Shown here: positions 1 through 11,381 of the stretch, one piece after another
Position numbering within the stretch: position 1 is the first letter of the stretch
How the letters are laid out: every line of letters begins with the position of its first letter
Source of the DNA: Pholiota molesta
Lineage: Eukaryota; Basidiomycota; Agaricomycetes; Agaricales; Strophariaceae
Assembly (NCBI GenBank): GCA_014925825.1
Contig: JACGCK010000003.1
Span: 1-64,000, forward strand
Direction of reading: 5' to 3'
DNA: 64,000 nt
Notes under the pieces: model-generated
What the model was told of the DNA's origin: nothing
Seen by the model: only the letters and a program-made list of their open reading frames with translations
Databases searched by the model: none
Position numbers and translations under genes: made by a program

Positions 1-673
1 GGGAAGGCCACTACCCCAGAACTATTCTTGGCAGCGGCGTCTTCGTAGTCGGAGGAGAACCAGGCACTGCGCTCCTCTTCTGAGCCTGAGTCCTCAGATT
101 CTGAGCTCGACCAGTGCGACTTGTCGTAAGCGCTCGATTCAGGCGCCTCGACTGCCTCGATTGTGACGGAAACATTGAAGGCGAGCATGTCCACGACCTC
201 TGACTGCTGCGGCATCTCGCACCTCGGCGCAGGGCGCGACAGGCGCCTAATCTCGCGCTCCCTGCCCACAACCTTGGTGCCGATCTCGATGGGGAGCCTA
301 GCACTATCTGTGCATGCTGCGCTGCAGGCCGAACGGGGACGGGGGCGCGAATCTGGGCTGGCGCGGCGGCGGCCACCGCGGGACGGCGGCGCTGCATGGG
401 CACCGGCGCGGGCGCGGAGGCTGATGAAGGAGCGCTCTCGAGGACAGCCAGGGGGACGTCGCTGACGCTGCTATAGTCGAGGCAGAGCGCGCTTTCAATG
501 CACACTCTGAGATTGAGCGCCGCAGCGCGCTTGCGCGCGTGGTACGTCGGGCGGAGGGATTGGCGGATCGAGGCGGCAACTTGCGAGTAGCGCTGGTTCG
601 CATCGCGCAGGATGTGCAGGAGGTTATCCACGTACGGACGGGTGAGGGTGGTGGAGGCCGGGGCGGAAGACAT
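1..673 (-). CDS. Unknown protein with acidic Ser/Glu-rich tail (3' end outside window)
   Basis: I do not recognise this gene. It starts at the ATG complementary to 671-673 (MSSAPASTTLTRPYVD). The first ~130 residues form a helical-looking N-terminal segment followed by an Ala/Pro-rich linker. The frame then changes near 291-294, where the minus strand has a run of four C; one more C would continue the protein as GSPIEIGTKVVGREREI, then a plausible folded stretch ending in DMLAFNVSVTIEAVEAP, and a strongly acidic Ser/Glu tail (SSSESEDSGSEEERSAW) that runs off the window. The break is therefore probably a lost base and not an intron. It is divergent from RPA12, with about 850 bp between the starts. 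The N-terminal reading is well supported; the function is not known. Confidence 0.55.
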
Positions 674-1524
674 GATGCTTATTGTCTGATGGGGCTGATT
701 AGGGTGAGATAAGAACTGGTTGGCGTAAATCCGTGAATATCTGAGCGAAAGCTGAACGGGAGATGAAAGCTTGTCTAGAGGGTCGTAGATTGGTATCGTA
801 TATTTTCGTAGAGGATACCAGAGCTCAGGGGATGGATTCCTTCAGGAGCAGGAGTAGCGTTGGGCTATGTATCACTTGCACGCACTGCGTGTGTTGGATA
901 AAAGTCGGAGGTCGAAGCAAGAGAACAGAGGAGAGCCAAAGAGAAAGATGAGGGGAGAAGAAAGCCGCGAAAAGTGGGGAACAGCAAGCTCGTTACTGAT
1001 GGACCACCGTTAGAATAGAACAGGTTTTATGGCCCGAAGATCTTGGACCCACAAACGAATCGTATGGAGCAATGCCCCCAGAAAGTTAAACAAAAGACAG
1101 AAGTGGGAAGATTGGAGCGACCCCGAGGGAGATTAGCGGGACCTAAACTCAATTGTTAACCCATAGGTGAACAAAGACATGGTAGGCGACGGTGGTTGCC
1201 TGGCCTTGTTCTTGTTTTTGTTCTTGCTCCAGAAGGTGATATCCTTTTTAGGCACTGCTTTTGTTTCGCGCCATCACAGCTCACCGCTCCCGCGGCCCGC
1301 ACGTGATCCAAAAAATAGACGCCTTTACGGTAAACTTGGAGTTCACGTTTCAACTCTTCCATCTTGGTTTAGGACGAGCGCACGGCGCGGTCTCCATTGA
1401 AATTTGTCGACATACCCGACACACAATACCACACTTGAGCACACCTTATGATCGCCTCGCGGCACACAAAGTTGGTCAGCATCCATCCCCATCGTGCGTC
1501 TGTTGGGAAAGCTAACCAGAAGAC
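674..1524. other. Intergenic region between divergent gene starts
   Basis: No gene is supported here. It holds the 5' flanks of the unknown minus-strand gene and of RPA12. Short open frames on both strands lack splice logic, conserved motifs or a sensible start. Confidence 0.6.
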
Positions 1525-2162
1525 ATGTAAGTGCAGGCTCACTGCTGTTCTGCCCCGATTGCGGAACGCTTCTCTCTCTACCGAGAGATGGAGAGACCGT
1601 CGTGATATGTGAACAATGCACTTACGAGGAACCCGCTAGTTGTGAGTTGTGGAAAGCCTTGTCAGCACGATCGAGGTACTGATGACCAGTGTCCCTGTTC
1701 TTCCCTTGTTCTCTTGCATTTTGGATGTGTTAGCCTACGAGAACGTCAGCATCACGACTCGGTCAGATCCCGAAGCATTTCCCTCTGCACTACGACAAAA
1801 GCGCAAGACTCAAACGAAGCATCATGACACAGGTGATCAAGGAACCTTGGTGCGTTGCAGAACCGTTGTGCGCTGTTTCGAAACTAATAACTGTGCGCTA
1901 CAAATGACAGGTATCTGAGAAGTGCCCATCATGTGGGCATCTGCAGGCGTACTCGAAAGAGATGCAGGTATGTCCCAGTTCATGTCAATTTTATGGGAAG
2001 TGGAAATGAACGTTGTGATTGCAGCTACGGAGTGCAGACGAAGGATCCACGGTATTCTACACGGTATGTTGGCTTGCTTTTGGTCGCGGTGGTGGTATAT
2101 ATGGATGCTGAATTGTATGACAGTGCGCGTCATGCAAGCATGGATGGCGGGTGAACAACTAG
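1525..2162 (+). CDS. RPA12: DNA-directed RNA polymerase I subunit RPA12 (A12.2)
   Basis: This is the small zinc-binding subunit of RNA polymerase I, which supports RNA cleavage and termination during rRNA synthesis in the nucleolus. Exon 1 encodes the N-terminal zinc ribbon (FCPDCGTLLSLP, then CEQCTYEEPAS). Exon 2 (1734-1849) carries the SYENVSITTRSDPEAFPS linker, exon 3 (1911-1967) VSEKCPSCGH, exon 4 (2025-2063) the invariant LRSADEGSTVFYT loop of the TFIIS-like ribbon with its Asp-Glu pair, and exon 5 (2124-2162) CASCKHGWRVNN and the stop. All eight zinc cysteines are present and the length (~125 residues) is normal. The ATG at 1525 is followed at once by TAA; inserting one base after the T would give an in-frame M-S/L-S-A-G-S start, so a base seems to be missing. 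The gene ends one base before the end of OST5. Confidence 0.93.
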
Positions 2163-2163
2163 A

Positions 2164-2509
2164 TTACACGTATACGCCCACGGAGCAGAACAGGGCTACG
2201 ACGCCAAAGCCGCCGAGAGTGCTGGCCAGGATGGCGACGAGGGGTTCTCGAAGGGCGAGTTTGTCTTTCGGCAGCCTTTGGGACTATGAGCATGTATTTA
2301 GCGAGTATATGGTGACACGTACGTGGAAAAGTAGAACGCTAGGGCAAAGGTGGGCAGCAGAAAGAGGGCGGCAACGAAAGGCAGGAGAGAAGTGGGAAAG
2401 ATTGGGGAGAAGGCGGGGAGAGCCTGGTGGAGAGTCTGTAGTAGCGTCAGTGGTGCAGCCTGTGTAATGGATGTAATGGACGTACCTTGAGCTGTTGGTA
2501 GTCGTTCAT
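2164..2509 (-). CDS. OST5: Oligosaccharyltransferase subunit OST5 / TMEM258 family
   Basis: A tiny two-helix ER membrane subunit of the oligosaccharyltransferase that N-glycosylates nascent proteins. Exon 1 is the 8-codon MNDYQQLK (2486-2509). Exon 2 ends at 2323 and encodes the first membrane helix (SLLPFVAALFLLPTFALAF). The last exon encodes LPKDKLALREPLVAILAS, a Gly-rich second helix with GGFG, and the diagnostic C-terminus VGVYV, as in yeast Ost5 (FGVYV) and TMEM258 (VGIYV). The total is about 80 residues, normal for the family. Two acceptors fit the last exon (AAG just before GCTGCC, or TAG 11 bases upstream with a later donor), and two fit exon 2, so the loop sequence is uncertain by a few residues. 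It shares a 151-bp 5' region with YOP1. Confidence 0.88.
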
Positions 2510-2660
2510 GATGTAGCGTGGAGTGCGCATTGCAGATTTCGTGACTGACGTACCATTGAAACAAACACGTGTCATCAAGCCATATCAACTGGTCTTTTCG
2601 TCGGTCTTAGTCCCTTCCTCATCTTCAACCACTACCACCTCCACTTCGACCATCTCCACA
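2510..2660. promoter_or_regulatory. Short divergent promoter region OST5/YOP1
   Basis: Only 151 bp separate the start codons of OST5 (minus) and YOP1 (plus). Both products act in the ER membrane. The plus side just before YOP1 is rich in CT and CCAC repeats, typical of fungal transcription start regions. A shared bidirectional promoter is inferred from spacing only. Confidence 0.5.
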
Positions 2661-3448
2661 ATGTCCGCAGCTCAACGCGTTCAGCAGCACCCCGTCTTTG
2701 TGCAGGCCCAGAACAAGGCCGCTTACTACAACAGCCAGCTCGATAAGGAGGTATGAACTCACTCGCTCGTGCCACGCTGACTACCCGCTGACAACACGCC
2801 CATAGCTTGCCAAGTACCCAGTGCTGATCAACTTGGAGCAGCGCACGAACGTCCCCAAGACCTATGCCGTCCTCGGCGGTCTTGTCTTCCTCGTGTTCCT
2901 CCACAGTTTCAACGCCTTTGCCGCCCCGATATCAAACCTCGTCGGCTGGGGTCTTCCCGCCTATCTCTCCTTCAAAGCTATCGAAACGCCTTCGCCTCAT
3001 GATGACGTCCAATGGCTCACGTACTGGGTAGTTTTCGGCTTCTTCAACTTCCTCGAGTCGTTCGCCCTCCGCATCGTGCTCTACTATGTGCCATGGTACT
3101 TCGCCTTCAAGTCGCTGTTCATTATCTGGCTCCAGCTCCCAGCTTTCCGCGTATGTCTCTCTCTCTTTCTAAATATCATTTTCTGTGCTGTGCTGGCCGA
3201 GCTTTTCTGCTGGAGAGAAAAACTCTCTTCGCGTGCTCGCGTGCCACATCCCGCTTTGTCACCTGTTTTGCGTCGCTTTGGCGATTCATCATAGTCATCA
3301 TCACTGACGCTATCTCCGGTTGCTCTTCTAGGGCGCGCAAGTTGCTTACTTCAACCTTATCAAACCTCTGCTCGCCAATGTAAGCTCTTCGAGTAAAGTC
3401 GCCGCCCCCGCGACTACGAATCCTGAGTCTACCGCTCACGCCGAGTAA
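2661..3448 (+). CDS. YOP1: Yop1/DP1 (REEP-HVA22) ER-shaping protein
   Basis: A hairpin membrane protein that bends and stabilises tubular ER together with reticulons. Three exons (2661-2750, 2806-3150, 3332-3448) give 183 residues. The N-terminus has the family signature NVPKTYAVLG, then two long hydrophobic hairpins (about residues 50-75 and 100-140), with the conserved WLTYWVVFGFFNFLESF and the WLQLPAFRGAQVAYFNLIKP block that starts the C-terminal amphipathic helix. The tail is short and Ser/Ala-rich, ending STAHAE. The second intron is 181 nt, long for this window. No frame problems. Confidence 0.95.
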
Positions 3449-4561
3449 ACGTCCTCAGCAGGGGTTGCTGTGATACCTACCATCACAGCGCTGCTCGCCA
3501 CTCTTTCTCCGCCTCCGTCTGCCAAGGGTCTCCACCATCTTATGCTATTCAAGTCACGAGCTTATCACGTCTTGTAACTTGGTATCCCCTCCTAGAATGA
3601 ACGATTTCTTGTTTGCCTTTCCAATAAGTACATTAATACTACCTCTCCCGTGCTTGCCTTTCGCCCCTTACGTAGCTCGCCGGTCTGTATCGTTGACGTT
3701 GATGTACTTATAGTTGACCATCGACTAACTCAATCATCCTCTTCGATACGAGTGCCATGTTGCCGAAGAATAGAACAGGATGCTTAATCCGAATCAAGTT
3801 GCAATGCCTGGCGGAAGCGGGCGGGCAAGGGGTGTGTACGTGGGCCGGCGAGCGTGTTTTAGGATTTTTCGCACGCACGGATGCGTGTCGCCTGTCGCGC
3901 CGGTGACGTAGGCACCCGCTCGGAGGCTGAATGACGCCGGGCGTCGCCGGATATACGCGTCGCCAATTGGTCGCCAAGGATCGAGTATAGAGTCAGCGAC
4001 TAGACGCGACTTCAGACCAGCTTCTAAAGCCTACAAAACCTCGCGACTTACAGCGGTTTAGGAGCGCGCACAATGCATGTACAGGGCTCAGGATGATTAG
4101 AACCTCATGACTGAGAAGACACGACTAGAGCGTGTGGCTGGACCCTTTAGAGATGCGTCTAGAGTGCGCGGCCGCATGGGATGATGGTCCTGGCGAATGG
4201 TCGATGTGATCAGTTGACACATACGACTCATTAGCGAGCGCTTATTTCAACGATCATTCATGCCATCATGCTGCGCCTGCGGCGCTCGCACTCACATGCG
4301 ATTTTCCAATTGAAAGCTCAAATTACACGGCTACTACTACACGTGCGAAAGAGTCGTGAAATGTCGTATTCCCCCAACGTTAAGAACTGTACATGTACAT
4401 TGAAGTTGCAATTTAAACTAACATACATTTGTTGAACCAAGCAAAATGCCCTGTTAATAATGAGCCAATAGGTAAGTAAGAAAACTCGTGAGGGGTGCGT
4501 CCGCGGGGTGGACTAGGTGTGGTATCATAGCGGTCATGGGTAATAAGAGAAAGTTGTCATT
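3449..4561. other. Convergent intergenic region, no gene seen
   Basis: It lies between the 3' ends of YOP1 and the first UNC93-like gene. Open frames here (for example minus 3708-3977) have no recognisable motif. The middle (about 3800-4000) is noticeably GC-rich, with CpG-rich repeats of short words, and the part nearer 4300-4500 is AT-rich. Confidence 0.5.
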
Positions 4562-6700
4562 TTAGGCTGAAGGCTGGCGTCCTTGGCGGCGCAGTTGGCG
4601 ATTGGCTTCCCGTGTGTCGAGAACGGTACCTGTGTCATCCATGCGAACGCTGAAGGGAGAGGAAAAGGCATCGTCAGTATTACTCTTCTCCCAATCCAAA
4701 GCCAAAATATAGCAAAATCGAGACAAACGCACAGGATTTCGTCTGACAAGTCTGTGTGGTCCTTGACGCGGAGGTAGATCATAGGAGCGCGAAGACGAGT
4801 CCGGCGACGAGGATGACCCAAGTTGAAATGAACATGTTCATATACGGCGTTTCGCGCCCATCCGCGGCCCATGAGCCAGCGCCGCCTGCGCTCTGGATGG
4901 ATTTATCTAAATAGGCGTTCGCGTTTTAGCGGCCTAATATCTGGAAGCGAAGAAAGCAGGACGTACAGAATCCGGCAAAGTACGCCAGCTTCGCGGGGTC
5001 GTTCGACATCGCCCCGATGATCCAGTACGCCGTCGTCTGCCACATCGCGTCAAGCAGGCCGCAGAAGATATATACAAGAATGCGCCCCGTGTAACCATGT
5101 TCGAAAATATCGAATTTGGGTGCGTCGGGTGGGAGAGATGCACGGGTATATTGTCTGAAGCAAGTCAAATCATTAATTGATAGCTGATAGCAAGGTTAAT
5201 TCGTCACGTACTTTTGATAGAAGAAGGCCCATGTGTGCACGACGAACACCATGACGAGGAGGATGCCCCATGCGGAAAAGGCGCGGACGCGACGCGAGAT
5301 AAAACGCTGGTCCAGGAGGAAGCCAATAGAGAGGGAGCCGACGATCTGCGCGAGCCAGTATACGAGGTTGTTCAGCGATCGCGCACGGATGTTGAACAGC
5401 GCTTGGTTGTATTCATTGAATTCTGTTCAAAGTCGAAATATTTGGTAAGCGCCTCGGTTGTACACCAAGCCAATAAAATGTGTGACACGAAATAGACGAC
5501 ACTTACGCCAGGTATAGAACCAATTGGAGGCCAGGAACATGGGGAAAAGAAGAATGACCATGGGATCGGTCCTCAGAGTCAAATATAGACCATATATCTC
5601 GACCTTCCATGACGGATGCCTTGGTGTGGTCACTTTGGTGCCATCAGTGCGTATCATTTTATCGGGATCGGCCATGAAGATAGGGATGGTGACTCCGATG
5701 AGCGTGAGGATGAGGAATCCGATCTAAGCAGATAAATGAGGAAGCGACGAAAGGTGAATTAGGAAATGGGCGTACATATGTGCCATTTCCGACTTGATAG
5801 CGATGGGAATACGATTAGCGATATAAGAATTTACGTGGAAAGCGTGAAACATACCAGCGTTCGCCTGGTGAGAAGAAAGGCGCATAAACACCTAAGTCCT
5901 ACAAGTACCAAGAATAACTTTAATAAACGCACCTTAGAGTGGAAGTTCTGCCCGAGAGACACGGAAGCTCCGACGACGGCGCCCAGGTTGAAGATGGCCC
6001 AGAAGATACCAATGAATAACCCTTTCTGGTCCTCCGTTGCGTACGAAAGCATAATTGAGCCTTGTGCGGTCCATAACAGACCAGCACAGATTCCGAGGAT
6101 GGCGCCAGAGGCAATGGAGAATGCTCCTGCGTGTGGATGGATGTTCAGTGCGCTGTGATCATTGTCAATTTCATTGTCTGGATGCCGGACATAATTCACA
6201 ATATCACATACAGGAAGGACCCAATGTACAGCGAGTATCCAGTCGTTCCAAGTAGCAGCGTCAGACGAGATCCAATCTTGTTGTTGACTGAACTAGAGGT
6301 CGAAATAAATGAGAACGATCGAAAACATTATTTCAAAGTGATAGGGATATTACCCAGAGAAAAAGCGCCTGCAGCAAAGGTGGCGTATAACGTTGCATTG
6401 GCATTAGAAGCGGTCGTCGCATCCACTTGTCCACCACCCCCTAACCCAGTCAGGGCATTGAAGAGTCCTAGTATGACATATGGTTCACTCAGTACACAGT
6501 GGATGCAGGCAGAAACGTGGGAGTGAAATCCCACCTGGACACATGAAGCACACGAATCCCAGCATGACGACCTGTGTAATAGGGTTGTAGTACACGCCCT
6601 TGATTCCCTTGGGTCGTTCATAGATCGCAACTCCCTGTGAGGAACCATTGTCGCTCTCAGTGCCAGAGTTGTACCCCGAGCGCTTTTCAGAATCGGCCAT
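4562..6700 (-). CDS. UNC93-like membrane transporter, copy A (two frame breaks)
   Basis: A multi-pass MFS-type membrane protein of the fungal UNC93-like (DUF895) family; the substrate is unknown. It is a paralogue of the gene at 8960-11068, exon by exon: exon 1 6535-6700 (166 nt), exon 2 6354-6467 (114 nt against 115 in copy B), exon 3 6212-6292 (81 nt), exon 4 5933-6152 (220 nt), microexons 5855-5864 (10 nt) and 5776-5792 (17 nt), then longer exons to the stop at 4562-4564. Motifs include YYNPITQVVMLGFVCF, NIHPHAG and WYTW/NWFYTW followed by LDAMWQTTAYW. Two single-base losses break the frame: near 6360-6365 in exon 2 and at 4784-4785, where a TGA appears at 4779-4781. An alternative acceptor five bases downstream (exon 3 from 6287) could rescue the first. 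Copy A lacks the intron that copy B has before its YINMF segment. It could be a decaying copy or an assembly artefact. Confidence 0.8.
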
Positions 6701-8959
6701 AGGATGAACGAGTTAGCCTTTATCCACAGACGTGTATCAGCTGGAGGACACGGAGATATCTTCAAAGAAGGAGTGTTCCACGAGGGCAAAAGCATGAAGC
6801 AATCATCTTATAATCGACACCGAAGTGGTTATATTTAGAGCTCAGCCATCAGTTTCCTTTAAAGTCCTTGATACGGTTCATTTTACGTCTCGTCCGACGC
6901 GTCTATCGGAAGTCAGAGTGGCACGCCCTTCCAGTACCAGTGTACGGTGGAGCAACTATTTATGCCTCCTTGACTTTCGGCAATAATCGATCTATTGTTG
7001 GACCGTTTCGCTCTGCTATAAGGCTATTGGTCAAATATATTCCCATCTGCCAACAGAATTATCGAGGTAAGGTTGAAGATAGGCCACCCTCGATTTAGCT
7101 CTTGAGTATATAGCTGTTTCGATGAAGAGAGGAGCGGATGAGCTAGAAAAACAATAGAAAATGAGAACACCGTCTGGTTACAGCCGCAGACAGCCGCAGA
7201 CGCGTATAAGCTTGTGACCTTGTACAAGGTGACCTATTCAATTGCAATAAAAGATAAAATCAATTTATGTATTAGCCAGGGGTCAGACAAGCATGTCTGC
7301 TGATAAGAATGACGTATCAAGCGTAGAACACTCGCCAGCATCCAGAAGACTAAGTCCCAATAGTAGTAACGGCTGAATCAAAGCTTGTAAAATTGGAATC
7401 ATAGACGAGAATAAATTGATGGCAGAGACTTATCGCGATATTTCAGTACCGCGATAGACATCTCTTCGTCCAGAAGATGAGACTCGAGTTCAAATTAAAG
7501 GAGGTCATGGTGGGGGATAAAATACATATGCATGGTTGCTTTAAGGTTCATTTGTACGTGGGATTTTGTTAAGATCTTGCCTAGCGAGGAAGGAAAGATG
7601 CGTCGTGTGATCATGCAGCACGCAGCGACAAGGATATGGCGAAGTATGTCCGGAGCCTTTTATTCGTCCAGCAAGTCTAAAACGTATGCAAAAGATGAAT
7701 GTTGATATGGATTCATTTCTAAATGCATGCTATAATAGTCCACAAACCCCATAAGTCGAACAGAGGAGACAGAGTAGAGGAGAGACACACAAGGAGATAA
7801 GAAGGTCATCGTTCCCGCATACAGAAATTCCGGTGTTCAGTCAACAATTTTCTATCAAAGCCTGTCTCCCATCGATGTGGATAGCGTTCTAATCTTGAAG
7901 TCGAAGCCAAGAACTTTTCAAGAACGGGTTACAAGGGTAACCTAATTTTGAATAGACACAGAGCTCACCATTATAAATATCCAGAGTGCCTCCTCCAAAC
8001 CATATGCTCCTAAAAGCTTGATGTCCCTCGGAAGCCCAATAGATAAGCCATAAGACAAGGCCATGCTGTTCACATTTTGATCTGTCCGAATTCCGGGTAC
8101 AACAGCACATGTTACAGGAACCTGAGGAACGATCCAACGTGAAAACGTTCTCCATAGAGTGTGCGCAAGAAAGATGGTCTACATGTACATGATAGTCGAA
8201 TGCTTGCAAGTGCGTATGATAACTTGCTGGTGGAAAGGTTCGTCAGGTTCGCGCCTGTTCCGAAGGCTGAAATCAAAATCAAACAAAAAGGTGACACAAC
8301 GTGACATTCGTCACGCATTCCCGTCTAATGCGACTCAACATGCATATCAAGCCGACAATTCCTGCTGTGGACATTCTCAATGAACAAGCAACAAAAAAAA
8401 CTTTCGACTTTAATTTCGAAGTCTAACATGAACGCTTATGGTGCAGCGCTCCTCGCCACACTTCGATCTATGCCAGGCCCGGGGCACAGGTCTAATGCCG
8501 AAATTCCTTCACTTGTGCATATGCAACCAACTTTTTCTATTAAAGGACGCCGGGTGTATGTCTTATCATACATTGTGTGTTCTGTCCACTTTAGTAGACA
8601 CTAATTTACTTAACTTTACACAGATGTTATGTACCACGCATACACGAACGGCTGCTAACCCGTTCTATCTCGGCTCTCATAGGAGATAGTTGAAAGCTCA
8701 CGAAATGAGTGTATGGTCTTTGAGCTGCCAGCGCTGCCGGAAGCATGGTATCGATAACCATCAATCATTGAAAGAAGGCACGACGAGAATAAACAACACT
8801 GTTGCATGCGACTGCAGATTCGACGGAGTCAGCTGGCTTGCGCCAAATATAGACCCCTACTATCCTTAAAGACTCGCGAAGCGCCGATTAATTTTTTCGC
8901 GTGGTTCTCCCTCGCCCCCCTCTCTACCCTCAGCGCACTCCGGTGTAAACGTCGACAGC
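6701..8959. other. Long divergent intergenic region between UNC93 paralogues
   Basis: 2.26 kb between the two start codons, AT-rich, with no gene I can support. A 106-codon minus-strand frame at 7889-8209 is Cys/His-rich but has no family resemblance or splice support. It presumably holds both promoters; no shared motif was identified by eye. Confidence 0.5.
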
Positions 8960-11068
8960 ATGGCCGACATTGCAGAGAAAGGTTCCGCATATAACAGCGG
9001 TAGCAGCGATGATGGTTCTCAGAATCAAGTGGCACTTCATGAGCGTCCCACTGGTTTGAAGGGCTTCTACTATCATCCAATCACTCAGGTGGTTATGTTG
9101 GGTTTTGTCTGTTTCATGGGCCCTGGTACGTCTCAATCTTCTACGCATTAAAATAGTCGCTGACGATAAAGGGTGTTAAAAAAAAGGGTTGTTCAACGCC
9201 TTGAACGGTCTCGGAGGCGGAGGGCAAGTCGATCCGACCACTAGTGCGAACGCCAATGTCGCATTATACTCTACTTTTGCAGTAGGGGCATTTTTCTCTG
9301 GGTGAATACAAAATGTTATCATCATCTCTCGCATGATCTGATCAAATTTGTAGCACGATTAACAACAAACTAGGATCTCGCCTCACTCTCCTTCTTGGTA
9401 CAACGGGTTACTCATTATACATCGGTGCTTTCCTGTAAACTTTTGGCACCCATGATCTATAAGCGGATTCTGATGGCAATATGTTTATAGCGCAATGAAT
9501 ATTCATCCTCACGCCGGTCCATTTGTGATTGCTGCTGGTGCTATTCTTGGCATTTGTGCTGGTCTCCTATGGACTGCACAAGGTTCCTTGATGTTGGCAT
9601 ATGCTACCGAAGGTCAGAAGGGGGTTTTCATTGGTATATTCTGGGGTATCTTCAATTTAGGCGCTGTTGTTGGCGCCGCTGTGTCCCTCGGAGAAAACAT
9701 TCAGAACAAGGTAGGTGTCGAGATGATTGTTCAAGCTCATTCACTAAGTTTCTTCTTTTATAGGCTAATTCTGGTAAGCTTCTTGATATCTATGAACGTT
9801 CATTCCCTGAATCTACCTTGTTGGTATAGTTGGAAATGGAACATATGTGAGATATACCAACCACTTCTTTCTGCCTACAATGCTGATAAAACTACTCAGA
9901 TTGGCTTCCTTGTCCTTACTCTTATTGGCGTTTCTATCCCAATGACCATGGCTGACCCGCACAAGATGATTCGTACCGATGGCACTAAAGTAACGACTGT
10001 AACGCACCGATCGTGGAAAGTCGAGATCTATGGTCTTTACTTGACGCTCGTAAAGGACCCCATGATCCTCATGCTTTTCCCAATGTTTTTGGCCTCAAAC
10101 TGGTTTTACGCCTGGCGTAAGTCGCATACTACCTACGGAATGTCTAAAATCGAGCTGAAAGCTGATCTGTTTTCATCATTAGAATTCAATGATTACAACG
10201 CTGCCCTTTTCAATGCCCGTACGCGTTCGCTCAACGACTTGGTTTACTGGCTCTCACAAATGTTCGGCTCGATCATAATTGGCTCTCTGCTTGACCGAAA
10301 GCGCTTTTCCCGACGCGCTCGAGCATTCTCTGGTTGGAGCATCCTGGTCGGCATGGTCTTTGTTGTGCACATCTGGGCCTTCTTCTACCAAAAGTATGTC
10401 ACATGGTGACCTTTATCATTAACTGGAAATAATTGACATCGGCCCTTGAAGGCACTACACGAGGGAGTCTATTCCTACCGATGCGGTCAAGATCGACTTT
10501 AAAGATCACGAATACGGTGGTAGGGTCATCCTTTATATTTTCATGGGTCTGCTGGACGCTATGTGGCAAACTACTGCGTACTGGCTAATGGGCGCTATGT
10601 CCAACGATCCTGCGAAGTTGGCCAACTTTACTGGCTTCTGTAAGCGAGAAAACCTCTGTCCTTCGCGTTCATCGCTAATAGATCGCCCGGAATTCAGACA
10701 AATCCATCCAATCTGCTGGTGGTGCTGGCTCATGGAGAGCGGACGCAGTGAAGACATCGTAAGCTATCTATCTGCTTCGTTGTCCCAAGGTCGTTGACAC
10801 ACACTTCAAGATACATTAACATGTTTATCTCCACTTGGGTCATCCTTGCGGCCGGTTTACTCTTCGCTCTTCCTATGATTCATCTGCGCGTGAAAAACCA
10901 CACTGACCTTGCAGACGAGACTCTGTATGTTCATTTTGCTTTTGGTATTGTATAGAAGAGACATATTGATGCTTTTATAGGATACGCATGGATGACACCG
11001 GTGATATGCATGATGCGAAGGCACTGGAAGCTCCAACGAGCGCGGACGCTGACAAGGAGAAGGCATAA
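8960..11068 (+). CDS. UNC93-like membrane transporter, copy B (intact)
   Basis: The intact paralogue of the gene at 4562-6700, predicted to be a ~12-helix plasma or internal membrane transporter with unknown cargo. Twelve exons: 8960-9125, 9187-9301, 9354-9434, 9491-9710, 9764-9773, 9830-9846, 9900-10116, 10183-10393, 10452-10639, 10698-10758, 10811-10924, 10981-11068. Exons 5 and 6 are microexons of 10 and 17 nt which together encode ANSVGNGTY, linking the NIHPHAG/QGSLMLAYATE half to IGFLVLTLIGV. The conserved MADP-KMIRTDGTKV loop and NWFYAWQFNDYN follow, then LDAMWQTTAYWLMGAMSNDP. The cytosolic tail is short and acidic (MDDTGDMHDAKALE). The frame is open throughout and phases agree at every junction. 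The acceptor of exon 2 is an A-rich AAG without a clear pyrimidine tract. Confidence 0.88.
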
Positions 11069-11381
11069 TTATTGGATACCTTTTAGTGTGGAGACTGTTT
11101 TCACTTTAACACGACTGCGATATGTTCAGCTGTAATTACTTTGACGGGACACGGACTTAACGGGCTGCGATTATGACGAGCTTTCTGTGGTAGATACTTG
11201 AAATCGATTGTCTGGGCTCTGGCACGAACTGCTGTCATTATGTCGAATCAATGGCGGAGATAATCATGCTATGATAAGATAAGATTAAACATCATCGAGG
11301 CACCGATTTCCTTGATGGTATTTACTGTGATCGAACCTCAACTTCGCTTCTCTCTCTGAACTCGCCGCTCACTACCATACC
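11069..11381. other. Intergenic region (3' flank of UNC93-B, 5' flank of aminopeptidase)
   Basis: 313 bp between tandem plus-strand genes. A short repeated ATGATAAGATAAGATTAA-like stretch around 11270-11287 contains two adjacent GATAAG words, the core bound by fungal GATA factors, about 100 bp upstream of the next ATG. Regulatory use is an inference only. Confidence 0.35.

Noticed and set aside
4562..6700. Calling UNC93 copy A a pseudogene
   Set aside because: Its two breaks are of the same kind as those in essential genes nearby, so assembly error is at least as likely.
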